A DNA stretch of 64,000 nucleotides from positions 434,001-498,000 of the forward strand of contig NZ_CP033459.1 of the NCBI RefSeq assembly GCF_003265305.2. Direction: 5' to 3'. The translations under genes were made by a program, and so were the position numbers. A model generated the notes under the pieces. It ran no database searches, was not told the origin of the DNA, and was given only the letters and a program-made list of their open reading frames with translations. The DNA comes from Pseudoprevotella muciniphila. Lineage in GTDB: Bacteria > Bacteroidota > Bacteroidia > Bacteroidales > Bacteroidaceae. Shown piece after piece: positions 47,070-55,573 of the stretch. Every line of letters starts with the position of its first letter. Position 1 is the stretch's first letter.

Positions 47070-47633
47070 TTATTTCAATGTTTTACCATCTGAAAAAGCC
47101 TTGCCTACAGTTTTTCCCAACTGAATGTAAGTATGGTGTACGGGGTCGTAGGTGATAATTTTCATTTTCTCCACATCGGGATTACCGTCTTCAGCCAGAT
47201 AATTTTCATCACAAAGGATATTGACGATTTCTGCAACGAGATAATAGCCCGTTTCTGATTCGTCAATTTTTTGTTTCACTCTACATTCAAGTGTCATTGG
47301 AAAAACTTTGAATAATGGGGCATTCACATTAGGCGCTTTCTCAACATTCCAACCAGTCTTTTCCATCTTGTCTGGCGTATTTCTTCCACTTACGATGCCA
47401 ACATAGTCTGACGCCACCATTGTTTCAGTTGTGGCAAAGGCTACAGTGAAATCATCATTCTCTTTCAGATTGTCTGTTGTTGCATGAGAACCAAGCGAGA
47501 TTACAATTTCATGCATATCCCACTGGCCGCCCCATGCAGCATTCATGGCATTAGGTTTTCCATTCTTGTCATAAGTACCGATAATCAGTACGGGTTGTGG
47601 AAGAATCCACGGTTTTGATGCAAAACTTTTCAT
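47070..47633 (-). CDS. flavin reductase family (split-barrel flavoprotein)
   Basis: 187 residues. The FMN-binding split barrel is seen in WILPQPVLIIGTYDKNGKPNAMNAAWGGQ (about 8-36), VISLGSHATTDNLKENDDFTVAFAT (about 44-68) and VASDYVGIVSGRNTPDKMEKTGW. Such proteins bind FMN and reduce flavin or act as oxidoreductases. No C-terminal rubredoxin or other domain. It belongs to the minus-strand cluster of small redox enzymes. Confidence 0.9.
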   Translation of the reverse strand: MKSFASKPWILPQPVLIIGTYDKNGKPNAMNAAWGGQWDMHEIVISLGSHATTDNLKENDDFTVAFATTETMVASDYVGIVSGRNTPDKMEKTGWNVEKAPNVNAPLFKVFPMTLECRVKQKIDESETGYYLVAEIVNILCDENYLAEDGNPDVEKMKIITYDPVHHTYIQLGKTVGKAFSDGKTLK

Positions 47634-47770
47634 AAAAATTGTTTTTATATGTTTATTAGAACTTCTTTGCTAATAGTGTTATGCCCGCTATGCACCTGCG
47701 AACTTAAATCAAAAACTACACCAAAATTACTCAAAAATCATTCAAACCTAATTTATAGAACACCCTTTTA

Positions 47771-48457
47771 TCATATCCAATCAAAATTATCTTTTCCGGC
47801 ACCTATTTCAAAATGACACTTTGCAATGCCCAGATCCAAGTTGGTGTAACCAATTATTGAAAACCTTTTATTAGCACATACTTGATGTCGATTATTATTC
47901 ATACCAACATATTCAAAGTAGAATTTCTGCTGATTGACGGCAGTTGGAGCAAACAGCGCCGCTTCTACACCTTTTTTGAACCATAAAGGGGTACTGTCGC
48001 TTATGTTGCTTACTTGTTCCGGTGTCTTTATTTTATGCTCAACCCCATCCGTCTCACCATAACCAATAGCAATGTAGCAAACAATCTTCTCACTTTCGGC
48101 AAGAACATAAGTTCCAGGCACTTTCGAGTAACTTAGTCCTACCCAACAGGTATTTAAGCCTAATGTTTGAGCATACAGCACTAATTGCTCCCCATAATAG
48201 CCAATTCTTTCATCAAGGTCTTTGGCTTTCTTTCCTGCCATGACAATATAATTGTTCACTTTGCGGAACTTACCATATTTGGCCAATCTTCCTTGAAATG
48301 CCTTGGGTTCATTTCGTATCAGTTGAATATGCAAACGGCCTTTAATGTTAAGAACATCTATCTTTTCTTCCAAGGCCTTTACTATTTCCTCTGTCAAAGG
48401 TTGCCCGTTGTAACTCCTTACGCTATGACGCGCCTTTATGGCTTCATCTATGGTCAT
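47771..48457 (-). CDS. nitroreductase family protein (TM1586 type)
   Basis: 228 residues. The start IDEAIKARHSVRSYNGQPL carries the FMN-phosphate Arg-His-Ser-Arg of nitroreductases; ERIGYYGEQLVLYAQTLGLNTCWVGLSYSKVP (about 83-114) and the second half (WFKKGVEAALFAPTAVNQQKFYFEY, about 180-204) fit the TM1586_NiRdase subgroup with its internally repeated layout. It probably works as a monomer or homodimer with FMN and NAD(P)H. Substrate unknown. Upstream 85 bases face the AraC gene on the same strand. Confidence 0.9.
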   Translation of the reverse strand: MTIDEAIKARHSVRSYNGQPLTEEIVKALEEKIDVLNIKGRLHIQLIRNEPKAFQGRLAKYGKFRKVNNYIVMAGKKAKDLDERIGYYGEQLVLYAQTLGLNTCWVGLSYSKVPGTYVLAESEKIVCYIAIGYGETDGVEHKIKTPEQVSNISDSTPLWFKKGVEAALFAPTAVNQQKFYFEYVGMNNNRHQVCANKRFSIIGYTNLDLGIAKCHFEIGAGKDNFDWI

Positions 48458-48542
48458 ATTTATAACTATTATTATTGTTTAATTATTGATTCGTTGAGGT
48501 GTAATTGCCATTTCTCATCAGTATGTTTACGCCATTTATTCT

Positions 48543-49358
48543 CTATCTCGGTTGAAGACTTTGTCGATACTCACTTGGTGATTGACCTAAATGTTTGGTA
48601 CAGTACCGACTGAAGTAAGATAAAGAGGCAAAATTCATCAGTTCCGCTATTTGAGTGAGCGACAGCCGTTCATCTCCTAAGTATTCTTTCAAGATGGGCA
48701 TTGTATGACGATTGATGTAAGATATAACGCTATGTCCAGTCATACGCTTAACTGTGGCAGAAAGGTATTTTGGAGACACATTCAGTCTGTCAGCATAGTA
48801 ACTTACATTACGTTCTCTGCGACTGACTCCAGAAGATAGAATCTCCATAAGTTGTTTTACGATGTATGCAGTCCTGTCGCTGTGTTGGTCACTTGCATCG
48901 CGTTGTGCGTGTGCTTCGAAAATGTCGTACATCATAGTCAGACAGAGACTTCCCATCAGTTCTTTGTAGAATTGCAGATTTTTGTCGCACATGCGGTCTT
49001 GAATCCGCTTAAAGTCGTAGAGTATATGTTCCGCTTGTTGGTCTGTAAGGTGAATGACAGGATTTTGATTTAAAGAAATACTACCGCCTATACTATAATT
49101 GTTTGAAGGTAATAAGTTCTGCAGAAACAGATAGTCCGCGGCCAACCATACCACTTTCATGTCGTTGTGAGCAGCGAGATTGCTTATTCGTTTTGGCATG
49201 GGAACAACTACGAGGTCGTTCTTTACGATGTGATAACATCTTTCGTTGAAAACAAAACTACCTTCACCTGCCGTGCAAATCAAATGCAAACAAGTGTTGC
49301 TCAATTCTGATGCATTTATATCGTAGAAATCTGTAGAATAGAGAAAATCTGTTTTCAT
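48543..49358 (-). CDS. AraC family transcriptional regulator
   Basis: About 271 residues from the ATG at 49358. The ATG at 49376 lies upstream of a TAATTTTG box (49364-49371) and could not be on that transcript, so 49358 is preferred and the mRNA may be leaderless. N-terminal cupin-like sensor (about 10-110: HLICTAGEGSFVFNERCYHIVKNDLVVVPM), C-terminal double HTH (about 175-270: VSYYADRLNVSPKYLSATVKRMTGHSVISYI, and LSLTQIAELMNFASLSYFSRYCTKHLGQSPSEYR). It is divergent from the seven-gene redox operon and probably controls it. Confidence 0.93.
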   Translation of the reverse strand: MKTDFLYSTDFYDINASELSNTCLHLICTAGEGSFVFNERCYHIVKNDLVVVPMPKRISNLAAHNDMKVVWLAADYLFLQNLLPSNNYSIGGSISLNQNPVIHLTDQQAEHILYDFKRIQDRMCDKNLQFYKELMGSLCLTMMYDIFEAHAQRDASDQHSDRTAYIVKQLMEILSSGVSRRERNVSYYADRLNVSPKYLSATVKRMTGHSVISYINRHTMPILKEYLGDERLSLTQIAELMNFASLSYFSRYCTKHLGQSPSEYRQSLQPR

Positions 49359-49363
49359 GGACA

Positions 49364-49371
49364 CAAAATTA
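49364..49371 (-). promoter_or_regulatory. -7 promoter box for the AraC gene
   Basis: TAATTTTG on the minus strand matches TAnnTTTG and ends six bases before the ATG at 49358, suggesting a leaderless or nearly leaderless mRNA. Confidence 0.45.
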
Positions 49372-49459
49372 AGCATTAAGTTATGAAAACCGAATCGATT
49401 TGTGGAAAAAGTAAAAATTATGATGTTTTTTGTAAAACTTAAACATAAAAAACACCTTG

Positions 49460-49467
49460 TACTTTTG
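49460..49467 (+). promoter_or_regulatory. -7 promoter box for the redox operon
   Basis: TACTTTTG followed by C matches TAnnTTTG. Transcription would start near 49474, some 13 bases before the NTF2-like ATG at 49487. A TTTTTTG tract ends at 49432, 27 bases upstream, longer than the usual spacing, which may mean activator dependence. Confidence 0.55.
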
Positions 49468-49486
49468 CATCATAAAACTTAAAAAA

Positions 49487-49921
49487 ATGGATTTCAGAAT
49501 GCAAGATCGTATGGAGTTGAAGACATTAGTAGACTTCTACGCAACAGAAAGTGACAAGAACAATCAGGACTGCTACGTTGAGATTTTCCGTCCTGACATT
49601 AAGTTGAATGTATATTTTGGTGGTAAGTTGGGCATGAGTGCAACTGACGTTCAAGACATGATCCGCCAATATAAAGCCTTCGGTGCGGCAAAGGTGTCGT
49701 TCCACATGAACGGACAACAGAATGTAGATTTCATCGACGAAAATAACGCAACAGGGACTTGCTACGCATTGGCTACACTTGTAACAGAACAAGATGGCAA
49801 GGATGTATTGACCACACATGCTGTTCGCTACTATGACAAGTATGTGAAGATTGATGGTCGTTGGTGGATTGCCGAGCGTGAGCAACATTTTGAGTGGTCA
49901 ACCAATCAAACACTTGGATAA
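49487..49921 (+). CDS. NTF2/SnoaL-like protein
   Basis: 144 residues from the ATG at 49487; the frame opens earlier but across the promoter. An SnoaL-like alpha+beta cone: LKTLVDFYATESDKNN..CYVEIFRPDIKLNVYF (about 8-42), MSATDVQDMIRQYKAFGAAKVSFHMNGQQNVDFI (about 46-80) and YYDKYVKIDGRWWIAEREQHFEW (about 115-138). The WWIAEREQ block is typical of SnoaL_4 proteins. No signal peptide, so it is cytosolic. First gene of the AraC-linked operon; the next ATG follows after one base. Confidence 0.87.
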   Translation: MDFRMQDRMELKTLVDFYATESDKNNQDCYVEIFRPDIKLNVYFGGKLGMSATDVQDMIRQYKAFGAAKVSFHMNGQQNVDFIDENNATGTCYALATLVTEQDGKDVLTTHAVRYYDKYVKIDGRWWIAEREQHFEWSTNQTLG

Positions 49922-49922
49922 T

Positions 49923-50570
49923 ATGGTAAAGCCTTTGAAATTGATACTGGCATCTGCAATGAGCCTATTGTTTTCTACAGCATGTAGTGGAAGCAATAAA
50001 GTAAGCACAGATGCAAATGATAATCAAACAAAAAACAAAACAACAGTTATGGCAAAAGATGGAAAAGCAATTGTAGTGTTCTTCTCACATGCTGGAGACA
50101 ACTACGCAGTAGGAAACATAGAAGTGGGTAATACGAAAATTGTGGCAGATTATATCACAGAACTAATCGGTGCTGAACAGTTTGAGATAGTTACGCACAA
50201 GTATGATGGTATGGCTTATACCCCACTCATTGAATTGGCTAAAGAAGAAACAAGAAAGGGCGAATTGCCTGCATACGAGGGCGATGTTGATTTGAGCCAA
50301 TATGACACGGTTTTTATCGGTGGACCTGTTTGGTGGGGTACTTACCCACAAGTAATGTTCACCTTCTTCAAGAAGCATGCTAATGACCTGAAGGGTAAGA
50401 CAGTCATACCTTTCACTACTCATGAGGGTTCTGGTCTTGCCAACTGTGTTGAAGACGTGAAAGAAGCCTTCCCCGGTGCAAATGTTACAAAAGGTTTCTC
50501 TATCTATGGTCATGAGGTGAGAACAGAGAAAGCAAAGGTGGAAAAATGGCTTAAAACATTAGGATATTAA
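49923..50570 (+). CDS. flavodoxin-like lipoprotein
   Basis: About 215 residues from the ATG at 49923. The N-terminus is a lipoprotein signal peptide: KLILASAMSLLFSTACSGSN with the lipobox STAC (Cys about 21). After a 25-residue linker comes a Flavodoxin_4-type domain: IVVFFSHAGDNYAVGNIEVGNTKIVADYI (FMN phosphate loop), VFIGGPVWWGTYPQVMFTFF and FTTHEGSGLANCVEDV. A membrane-anchored flavodoxin outside the cytoplasm is unusual, since FMN must be bound before or after export. It implies electron transfer or FMN chemistry in the envelope. Confidence 0.9.
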   Translation: MVKPLKLILASAMSLLFSTACSGSNKVSTDANDNQTKNKTTVMAKDGKAIVVFFSHAGDNYAVGNIEVGNTKIVADYITELIGAEQFEIVTHKYDGMAYTPLIELAKEETRKGELPAYEGDVDLSQYDTVFIGGPVWWGTYPQVMFTFFKKHANDLKGKTVIPFTTHEGSGLANCVEDVKEAFPGANVTKGFSIYGHEVRTEKAKVEKWLKTLGY

Positions 50571-50599
50571 CAATAATAATAATAATAAACAATACAACT

Positions 50600-51763
50600 A
50601 TGCAGAATTTTGATTATATGACTCCTACACGGCTCATCTTTGGTAAGGAGTCGATAGTTAAACTTCCTGAGGTAATGCGTTCACTTGGCAAGCGCGTGTT
50701 ACTGACTTATGGTGGTGGTAGCATTAAGAAGATTGGCCTCTATGACCGTGTGAATGAACTACTGAAAGACTTTGAAATTTTCGAACTTCCAGGTATTCAA
50801 CCCAATCCCAAGTATGACCCCAGTGTGCTTGACGGTGTGCGTATGTGTAAGGAAAACCAAATTGACGTTATTCTCGCCGTTGGTGGCGGCAGCGTGCTCG
50901 ATTGTTCTAAAGCCATTGCTGCAGGTGCAAAGTACGATGGTGATCCATGGGATTTGATCACCTATAAGGTAAAGGCTCAAGCCGCATTGCCTATTGTGGA
51001 TGTTTTGACTTTGGCAGCAACTGGTAGTGAATACGACTGTGGAGGAGTTATCTCGCGTACCGAAACCAATGACAAGGTGGGCTACATGGATCCCCTGCTC
51101 TTCCCCGTTTGTTCTATTCTCGACCCGGTATATACTTTCACTGTTTCAAAGAAACAAACCGCAGCGGGCTGTGCCGACGCGATGAATCATACTATTGAAC
51201 AGTATTTTGTTGCCGACTCCACACTACTGAATGATGGTTTTTGCGAGTCAATGTTAAAGAGCCTGATGGTAAATGCTACGAAATGCATCGAAAATCCAGA
51301 GGATTACACTGCTCGTGCTGAAATGATGCTATGCTGCACTTACGGTTGTAACGGAATTCTCTCGCTTGGCAATAGTTATAGTGGTTGGCCTTGTCATGGC
51401 ATAGAGCACGCTCTTTCTGCCTACTATGACATCACACACGGCGAAGGGCTGGCTATCATCACACCACGCTGGATGCGTCACATCCTGAACGAGAAGACTA
51501 TTGACCGTTTTGTGAAATATGGTATCAACGTATTTGGTATTGATGCAACTTTGCCTAAACAGGAAATTGCAGAAAAGGCGATAGATGCCACGTACGCATT
51601 CTTTGAGAGCATCAACATTCCCATGCATCTTCGTGAAGTTGGAATAGATGAAAGTCGTATAGACGAAATGGCTCACCACATTGCCGTCAACGAAGGCCTT
51701 GAGAATGCATACGCCCCGCTTACAGAAGAGGATATAAAGAAAATACTGATAGAGAGTCTTTAA
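50600..51763 (+). CDS. iron-containing alcohol dehydrogenase (YqhD/BDH type)
   Basis: 387 residues. PTRLIFGKESI opens it; GIQPNPKYDPSVLDGV and VILAVGGGSVLDCSKAIAAG (about 75-110) are the NADPH-binding block of the YqhD/butanol dehydrogenase subgroup. Metal ligands are in TAAGCADAMNHTIEQYF (Asp and His, about 190-206), and CHGIEHALSAYYDITHGEGLAII (two His, about 270-292). It reduces aldehydes to alcohols with NADPH. The next gene starts on the base directly after its stop codon. Confidence 0.94.
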   Translation: MQNFDYMTPTRLIFGKESIVKLPEVMRSLGKRVLLTYGGGSIKKIGLYDRVNELLKDFEIFELPGIQPNPKYDPSVLDGVRMCKENQIDVILAVGGGSVLDCSKAIAAGAKYDGDPWDLITYKVKAQAALPIVDVLTLAATGSEYDCGGVISRTETNDKVGYMDPLLFPVCSILDPVYTFTVSKKQTAAGCADAMNHTIEQYFVADSTLLNDGFCESMLKSLMVNATKCIENPEDYTARAEMMLCCTYGCNGILSLGNSYSGWPCHGIEHALSAYYDITHGEGLAIITPRWMRHILNEKTIDRFVKYGINVFGIDATLPKQEIAEKAIDATYAFFESINIPMHLREVGIDESRIDEMAHHIAVNEGLENAYAPLTEEDIKKILIESL

Positions 51764-52771
51764 ATGAGAATCATTGTTTCTATTTTATTGTCAATTTTGT
51801 TTATGGCAACAGTAGAAGGACAAAGTTTGACCAATCGTCAAAAAGGTTTGGCATCTTGTGCCTGCCTAATGGCTCAAGGCAATTTGGAACGGTTGGAGCC
51901 TGCCGTGCGTAAGGCGCTCGATGAAGGTGTTACTATAAACGAGTTGAAAGAGGCTTTCTCTCAACTCTATGCCTACACTGGATTTCCACGTTCGCTGAAT
52001 GCTCTTGGAGTACTTAACAAAGTACTGGAAAACAAACAAGAGAATTGGCAAGAAGGTAAACCATGGAAACGCCCTGCCGAATGGGACAATGCAAAGGCTG
52101 CTTATGAGTTAGGCAAGAAGAATCAAACACAGGTCTCTGGCCGTCCATTCAACTATGATTTTTGTCCCCAGGATGACTACTACTTGAAGTCGCACCTTTT
52201 TGGCGACATCTTTGCAGGAGATCAACTATCTCACGCTGACCGCGAGATAGTTACAGTTGCTGCTTTAAGTGGCCTTGAAGGTGTAGGCCCGCAACTTGCT
52301 GCTCACAAGCGAGGCGCGGTGAATATGGGCAATAGTCAACAGTTGGTGGATGAACTCTGTGTCTGGCTTGACAGCGAGGGCTATACTTTGCGTAGCAGAT
52401 GGCCTAAAGGCAATCCCAACACAGCCTTTTCCAAGTACTTCATAGGTAATAGTTATTTATCTGATGTAGGTGGCGGTGTACATAATGTTACCTTCGAGCC
52501 ACGCTGCCGAAACAACTGGCATATTCATCACAAAGCGGTACAAGTGCTGATCTGCGTCAGCGGTCGCGGATGGTATCAAGAATGGGGAAAGGAAGCCATC
52601 GAAATGACACCGGGTACTGTCATTGCCATTCCTGCTGAAACAAAGCATTGGCATGGAGCCGCAAAAGACTCATGGTTTCAGCATCTCACCTATCATAAAG
52701 ATGTTCAAGAGGGTTCCAGCAATGAATGGCTTGAGCCTGTTAATGACGAAATTTATAATGCACTTAAATAA
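51764..52771 (+). CDS. secreted CMD-CMD-cupin fusion protein
   Basis: 335 residues. A signal peptide (RIIVSILLSILFMATVEGQ) comes first, then two carboxymuconolactone-decarboxylase-like units: LEPAVRKALDEGVTINELKEAFSQLYAYTGFPRSLNALGVL (about 42-85) and SHADREIVTVAALSGLEGVGPQLAAHKRGAVNMG (about 156-190). The C-terminus is a cupin (about 235-320) with WHIHHKAVQVLICVSGRGWYQEWG and HWHGAAKDSWFQHLTY, which supply the metal-binding His residues. CMD/AhpD folds work in ring decarboxylation or peroxide reduction; the fused cupin suggests a metal-dependent enzyme. Export is unusual for CMD proteins. Confidence 0.9.
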   Translation: MRIIVSILLSILFMATVEGQSLTNRQKGLASCACLMAQGNLERLEPAVRKALDEGVTINELKEAFSQLYAYTGFPRSLNALGVLNKVLENKQENWQEGKPWKRPAEWDNAKAAYELGKKNQTQVSGRPFNYDFCPQDDYYLKSHLFGDIFAGDQLSHADREIVTVAALSGLEGVGPQLAAHKRGAVNMGNSQQLVDELCVWLDSEGYTLRSRWPKGNPNTAFSKYFIGNSYLSDVGGGVHNVTFEPRCRNNWHIHHKAVQVLICVSGRGWYQEWGKEAIEMTPGTVIAIPAETKHWHGAAKDSWFQHLTYHKDVQEGSSNEWLEPVNDEIYNALK

Positions 52772-52779
52772 ATATAAAG

Positions 52780-53625
52780 ATGGAATCAATTAAGTTATAT
52801 AATGGAGTTGAAATGCCTTTGCTGGGCTATGGTGTGTTTTTGGTAAGCCCCGACGAATGTGAACGATGTGTAACAGATGCGTTGAGTGTTGGTTACCGCC
52901 TTATAGACACAGCACAGGCTTACCAAAATGAAGAAGGTGTTGGCAATGCCTGGCATAAAAGCGGCATCAAAAGAGAAGATTTATTCTTAACGACAAAAGT
53001 ATGGATATCAAATGCCGGAGAAGAAAAGGCTGCTATGAGCATCGACGAAAGTTTGCGAAAGTTGCAGACTGAATACATTGATTTACTTCTGATTCATCAA
53101 GCCTATGGAGACGTATTCGGTTCATGGCGCGCCATGGAGAAGGCCTATCTTGACGGTAAGGTTCGTGCCATTGGTGTCTCGAATTTTCAGGCAGGACGTT
53201 TCTTCGATTTTGCGCATTATGTTGATGTAAAACCTATGGTGAACCAATTGCAGTGTAACGCGATGATTCAACAGACAGGTATTGAACCATTTCTGGAAGA
53301 GACAGATACCAAGATGATGGCATGGGGTCCGCTCGGAGGTCAGGGCGTCGATGAGATTTTGAAGAGTGACCTGCTGGCTTCTATTGGTGCAAAATACAGC
53401 AAAAGTGCAGCGCAAGTTGCCCTTCGCTGGCTTACACAACGTGGAATCGTTGCTATCCCCAAATCGAGCCACAAAGAGCGCATGCAACAAAACTTCGACA
53501 TTTTTGACTTTTCTTTGACTTCTGATGAGATGGCACAGGTTGCTACCATGAACCAGCATGACACAGGCACCATCAACTTCGGCGACCCCCAGTTTGTGAA
53601 GTATTTAATAGAAAACTACGGATAA
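52780..53625 (+). CDS. aldo/keto reductase
   Basis: 281 residues. MPLLGYGVFLV, DTAQAYQNEEGVGNAWHKSG (catalytic Asp/Tyr, about 44-63), LTTKVWIS (Lys), DLLLIHQAYGD (His) and AIGVSNFQAGRFF show a complete AKR. It resembles the AKR at 43627 but differs in detail (LLIHQAYG against LIHWPVG), so they are paralogues from the same broad subgroup. It lies nine bases after the CMD-cupin gene in the AraC-linked operon. Confidence 0.94.
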   Translation: MESIKLYNGVEMPLLGYGVFLVSPDECERCVTDALSVGYRLIDTAQAYQNEEGVGNAWHKSGIKREDLFLTTKVWISNAGEEKAAMSIDESLRKLQTEYIDLLLIHQAYGDVFGSWRAMEKAYLDGKVRAIGVSNFQAGRFFDFAHYVDVKPMVNQLQCNAMIQQTGIEPFLEETDTKMMAWGPLGGQGVDEILKSDLLASIGAKYSKSAAQVALRWLTQRGIVAIPKSSHKERMQQNFDIFDFSLTSDEMAQVATMNQHDTGTINFGDPQFVKYLIENYG

Positions 53626-53651
53626 GATATCGAAACAGATATCATAAGATT

Positions 53652-55541
53652 ATGAATAAATACATAGCATTGACTATACTTTCCATTATTTCGGTATCAG
53701 CATTTTCGCAAATTGATACAACGTCCATTGATTTGGAAAGAGCAGTCGTTACTGGTACACGTAATGCCACGGACGAACGCTATCTACCCATGAGCATTTC
53801 TGTCATAAACCGTGAAAAACTAACAGAAAACGCACGAACAAATATCTTACCAACCCTGACAGAACAAGTCCCCGGACTGTTTACATCTTCACGTGGCATG
53901 TTGGGCTATGGTGTAAGTGGTGGCGGAGCGGGTGAAATCAATCTACGTGGTATATCCGGCGGAGCAGGTCAGTTGCTTGTTCTCATTGATGGTCATCCCC
54001 AATATCAAGGCGTTTATAGCCATCCTGTTTCTGACAGTTATCAAACCATGATAGCCGACCATGTGGAAATTCTTCGCGGTCCTGCATCCGTACTCTATGG
54101 CAGCAATGCCATGGGTGGTGTTATTAACATCATTACACGAGACATGAAACATGATGGTGTAAGTACAGATATTCATCTGGGTGCAGGTTCATGGGGCAGT
54201 TTCTCTGCTGAAGCGAGCAACCAATATCGCAAAGGAAGATTCAGTTCGACCGCCGCTGCTCAATATCAGCGTTCAGACAACCATCGTCCTAATATGGGAT
54301 TTGAACAATACGGAGGCTATTTGAAACTGAATTATAAACTGAATGATAATTGGAAGGTCTTTGCAGACGGGAATATTACTCGTTTTAACGCATCCAACCC
54401 AGGTAAGACTGATGCACTTTTACTTGAAGCCAGACAATGGATAACTCGTGGTGCTGTAGCGTTTGGTATTGATAACCATTATAACAGAACAAGCGGGCGT
54501 TTTACTGTTTACGACAATTTTGGTATCCACAAAATTAATGATGGGCATAGTGCTGGAACTGCACCCCAATCTGACTTATTCCGTTCAAAAGACTATCTTC
54601 TTGGTATTTCATGGTACCAAAGTGCTAATCTTTTCCAGGGAAATCGTACTACTGTCGGAGTGGATTACCAACACATTTATGGCCATGCTTATTACACCGA
54701 CCGCGAAAGTGGCGAAGAAGTGACAAGTGGCAGGCGAATTAACATGAAACAAAGTGGCAAAAGCCATCGTAACGATATAGCCGGATACGTAGATTTTCGT
54801 CAGGATTTGCTGAGTTGGCTCACCATAGATTTAGGTATCCGTCTTGACCACCACTCTGTGAGCGGTACTGAATGGGTACCCCAAGGCGGATTGGTTGTTC
54901 GTCCTATAATCAACGGAGAAATGAAGGCTATGATCAGCAAAGGTTTCCGTAATCCTTCTATGAGAGAAATGTATCTCTATCCACCATCTAATGAAGACTT
55001 ACGCCCTGAAAGGATGATGAATTACGAATTAACGTGGAAACATCGTCTATTGTCAAACATGCTGACCTATGGTGTAAATCTCTTTTACATCAAAGCAGAC
55101 AATCTTATCCAGACTACGACTATAGAGGGGAAACCGCGAAACATAAACACAGGAGAGGTTGAAAATGTTGGCGCCGAACTTGAGTTAGCCTGGCGCATCA
55201 ACAGACATTGGTCAGTAAACACTAATCACAGTTTTCTACACATGCACCGCCATGTGTTAGCAGCACCTGAATATAAAGGGTATATTGGAGTAAACTTCCG
55301 TCAAGGACGTTGGTCAACCACTGCGGGTCTGATGCAAGTGAGTGGGCTTTTTACAGAAATTGGCGCAAACGAGAAGAAAGAACACTTCACATTACTGAAT
55401 GCTACAATTGGTTATCAACTAAGCAAAAATATACGTCTTTGGGCAAAGGGTGATAACTTATTGGCGCAACGATACGAAATCAATACAGGTTTCCCCATGC
55501 CCCGCGCCACATTTATGGGTGGTGTAGATATACATTTCTGA
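53652..55541 (+). CDS. TonB-dependent outer-membrane receptor
   Basis: 629 residues. A signal peptide ends ISVSAFSQ. Plug domain (about 30-150): ERAVVTGTRNATDERYLPMSISVI, then LTEQVPGLFTSSRG, GEINLRGISGGAGQLLVLIDGHPQY and HVEILRGPASVLYGSNAMGGVINIITRD. The rest is a 22-strand barrel ending in WAKGDNLLAQRYEINTGFPMPRATFMGGVDIHF. It is the size of BtuB/siderophore receptors and lacks the SusC N-terminal carboxypeptidase-like domain. It would import a scarce ligand; the redox neighbours suggest an aromatic, quinone or metal compound, which is inference. Confidence 0.94.
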   Translation: MNKYIALTILSIISVSAFSQIDTTSIDLERAVVTGTRNATDERYLPMSISVINREKLTENARTNILPTLTEQVPGLFTSSRGMLGYGVSGGGAGEINLRGISGGAGQLLVLIDGHPQYQGVYSHPVSDSYQTMIADHVEILRGPASVLYGSNAMGGVINIITRDMKHDGVSTDIHLGAGSWGSFSAEASNQYRKGRFSSTAAAQYQRSDNHRPNMGFEQYGGYLKLNYKLNDNWKVFADGNITRFNASNPGKTDALLLEARQWITRGAVAFGIDNHYNRTSGRFTVYDNFGIHKINDGHSAGTAPQSDLFRSKDYLLGISWYQSANLFQGNRTTVGVDYQHIYGHAYYTDRESGEEVTSGRRINMKQSGKSHRNDIAGYVDFRQDLLSWLTIDLGIRLDHHSVSGTEWVPQGGLVVRPIINGEMKAMISKGFRNPSMREMYLYPPSNEDLRPERMMNYELTWKHRLLSNMLTYGVNLFYIKADNLIQTTTIEGKPRNINTGEVENVGAELELAWRINRHWSVNTNHSFLHMHRHVLAAPEYKGYIGVNFRQGRWSTTAGLMQVSGLFTEIGANEKKEHFTLLNATIGYQLSKNIRLWAKGDNLLAQRYEINTGFPMPRATFMGGVDIHF

Positions 55542-55573
55542 TTTATAAATTGTTAAACAAATACAAAAGAGAC

